DNA of 13,223 nt from Planctomycetaceae bacterium. Its GTDB lineage: Bacteria > Planctomycetota > Planctomycetia > Pirellulales > Thermoguttaceae. The notes beneath the pieces are model-generated. The model worked only from the letters and a program-made list of their open reading frames with translations. It searched no databases and was not told the origin of the DNA. Positions 12,987 to 13,223 of the stretch are shown here, piece after piece. The DNA is taken from NCBI GenBank assembly GCA_031261125.1, contig JAISJZ010000064.1, positions 1 through 13,223 on the forward strand, given 5' to 3'. The translations under genes were made by a program, and so were the position numbers. Position 1 is the first letter of the stretch, and every line of letters begins with the position of its first letter.

Positions 12987-13187
12987 ATGACAAATACCAA
13001 ATCCGTCCGCAAGAATAACGCCCGTTCGCTCCATTTTGAGTCCCTCGAAAGCAGGGAAATGCTCGATGCTTCTCCGCTCGGTGTTGTCAATGACACCCCC
13101 GCCGTAGTCAATAGTATCTACACAAATATTTTGAACTTGTATAGATTAGCGAAGATGGTTAAAGTTCGCAGTATGCTATCGAAGTGA
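12987..13187 (+). pseudogene. Planctomycetal exported-protein N-terminus, truncated
   Basis: The first 30 residues, MTNTKSVRKNNARSLHFES then LESREMLDA, are the N-terminal sorting motif typical of large planctomycete surface and secreted proteins: basic residues, then L-x-F-E-x-L-E-x-R-x-M-L-D-A. Such proteins usually run to many hundreds of residues, often with dockerin or cadherin-like domains. Here the frame stops after 66 codons. The stretch to about residue 47 (SPLGVVNDTPAVVNSIYTN) looks plausible, but the remaining tail is basic and unlike the family. The stop overlaps the beginning of a transposase-like reading frame. The likely explanation is that an insertion sequence entered this gene; a frameshift is the alternative. 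A promoter and palindrome precede it. Confidence 0.6.
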
Positions 13188-13223
13188 ATTTTGGAGACAA
13201 GCGTCTCGTTCAGCGTTATTTTA
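13163..13223 (+). mobile_element. Start of an IS4/Tn5-type transposase (partial, at window edge)
   Basis: In the frame that runs through 13184 (GTG) to the right edge the peptide reads VNFGDKRLVQRYF. The F-G-D-K-R-L block is the usual N-terminal DNA-binding signature of IS4/Tn5-like transposases. The frame is closed by TAA at 13160-13162 and has no ATG, so the start is either the GTG at 13184 or lies in another frame (an ATG at 13155 reads MVKVRSMLSK and stops), which would imply a frameshift. Only 13 informative residues are visible, and the left inverted repeat was not identified. Confidence 0.4.

Overview
The window reads as a stretch of a planctomycete chromosome of roughly balanced GC (estimated by eye, not counted). 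The grounds are a gene start carrying the planctomycetal exported-protein motif FESLESREMLDA, a secreted DUF1080 (3-keto-disaccharide hydrolase) protein, an exported Gfo/Idh/MocA oxidoreductase, and mostly absent Shine-Dalgarno sequences. Both ends touch mobile DNA: an IS66-like transposase tail on the left and what looks like the start of an IS4-type transposase on the right.

Left part (1-1219): the transposase tail is followed by a reverse-strand STAS-domain protein. A YbaB/EbfC nucleoid-associated protein and a 90-aa charged protein run forward. The STAS and YbaB genes are read from back-to-back sigma70-type promoters whose -35 boxes lie only 5 bp apart.

Centre (1244-9003, all reverse strand, transcribed right to left): Gfo/Idh/MocA oxidoreductase, TerD, NrdG-like radical SAM protein, membrane-anchored coiled-coil protein, 834-aa double AAA+ (CbxX type) ATPase, small coiled-coil protein, and the DUF1080 protein. 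Three junctions overlap (ATGA, TAATG, ATGA), so TerD/radical SAM and membrane protein/AAA+/coiled coil are translationally coupled. The five-gene core (2076-7732) is the best candidate for an undescribed system: a TerD stress protein, a radical-SAM activase without its usual glycyl-radical partner, and a membrane-linked AAA+ machine. The flanking Gfo/Idh/MocA and DUF1080 genes fit a separate exported 3-keto-glycoside route and may only share transcription.

Right part (9086-13223): an acyl-CoA dehydrogenase (reverse) is preceded by a 54-aa ORF. An FGGY-type sugar kinase homologue with altered active-site motifs runs forward from a divergent promoter. Last comes a promoter with a perfect 14-bp palindrome in the leader of an exported-protein gene that is cut short after 66 codons. 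No tRNA, rRNA or CRISPR array was seen.
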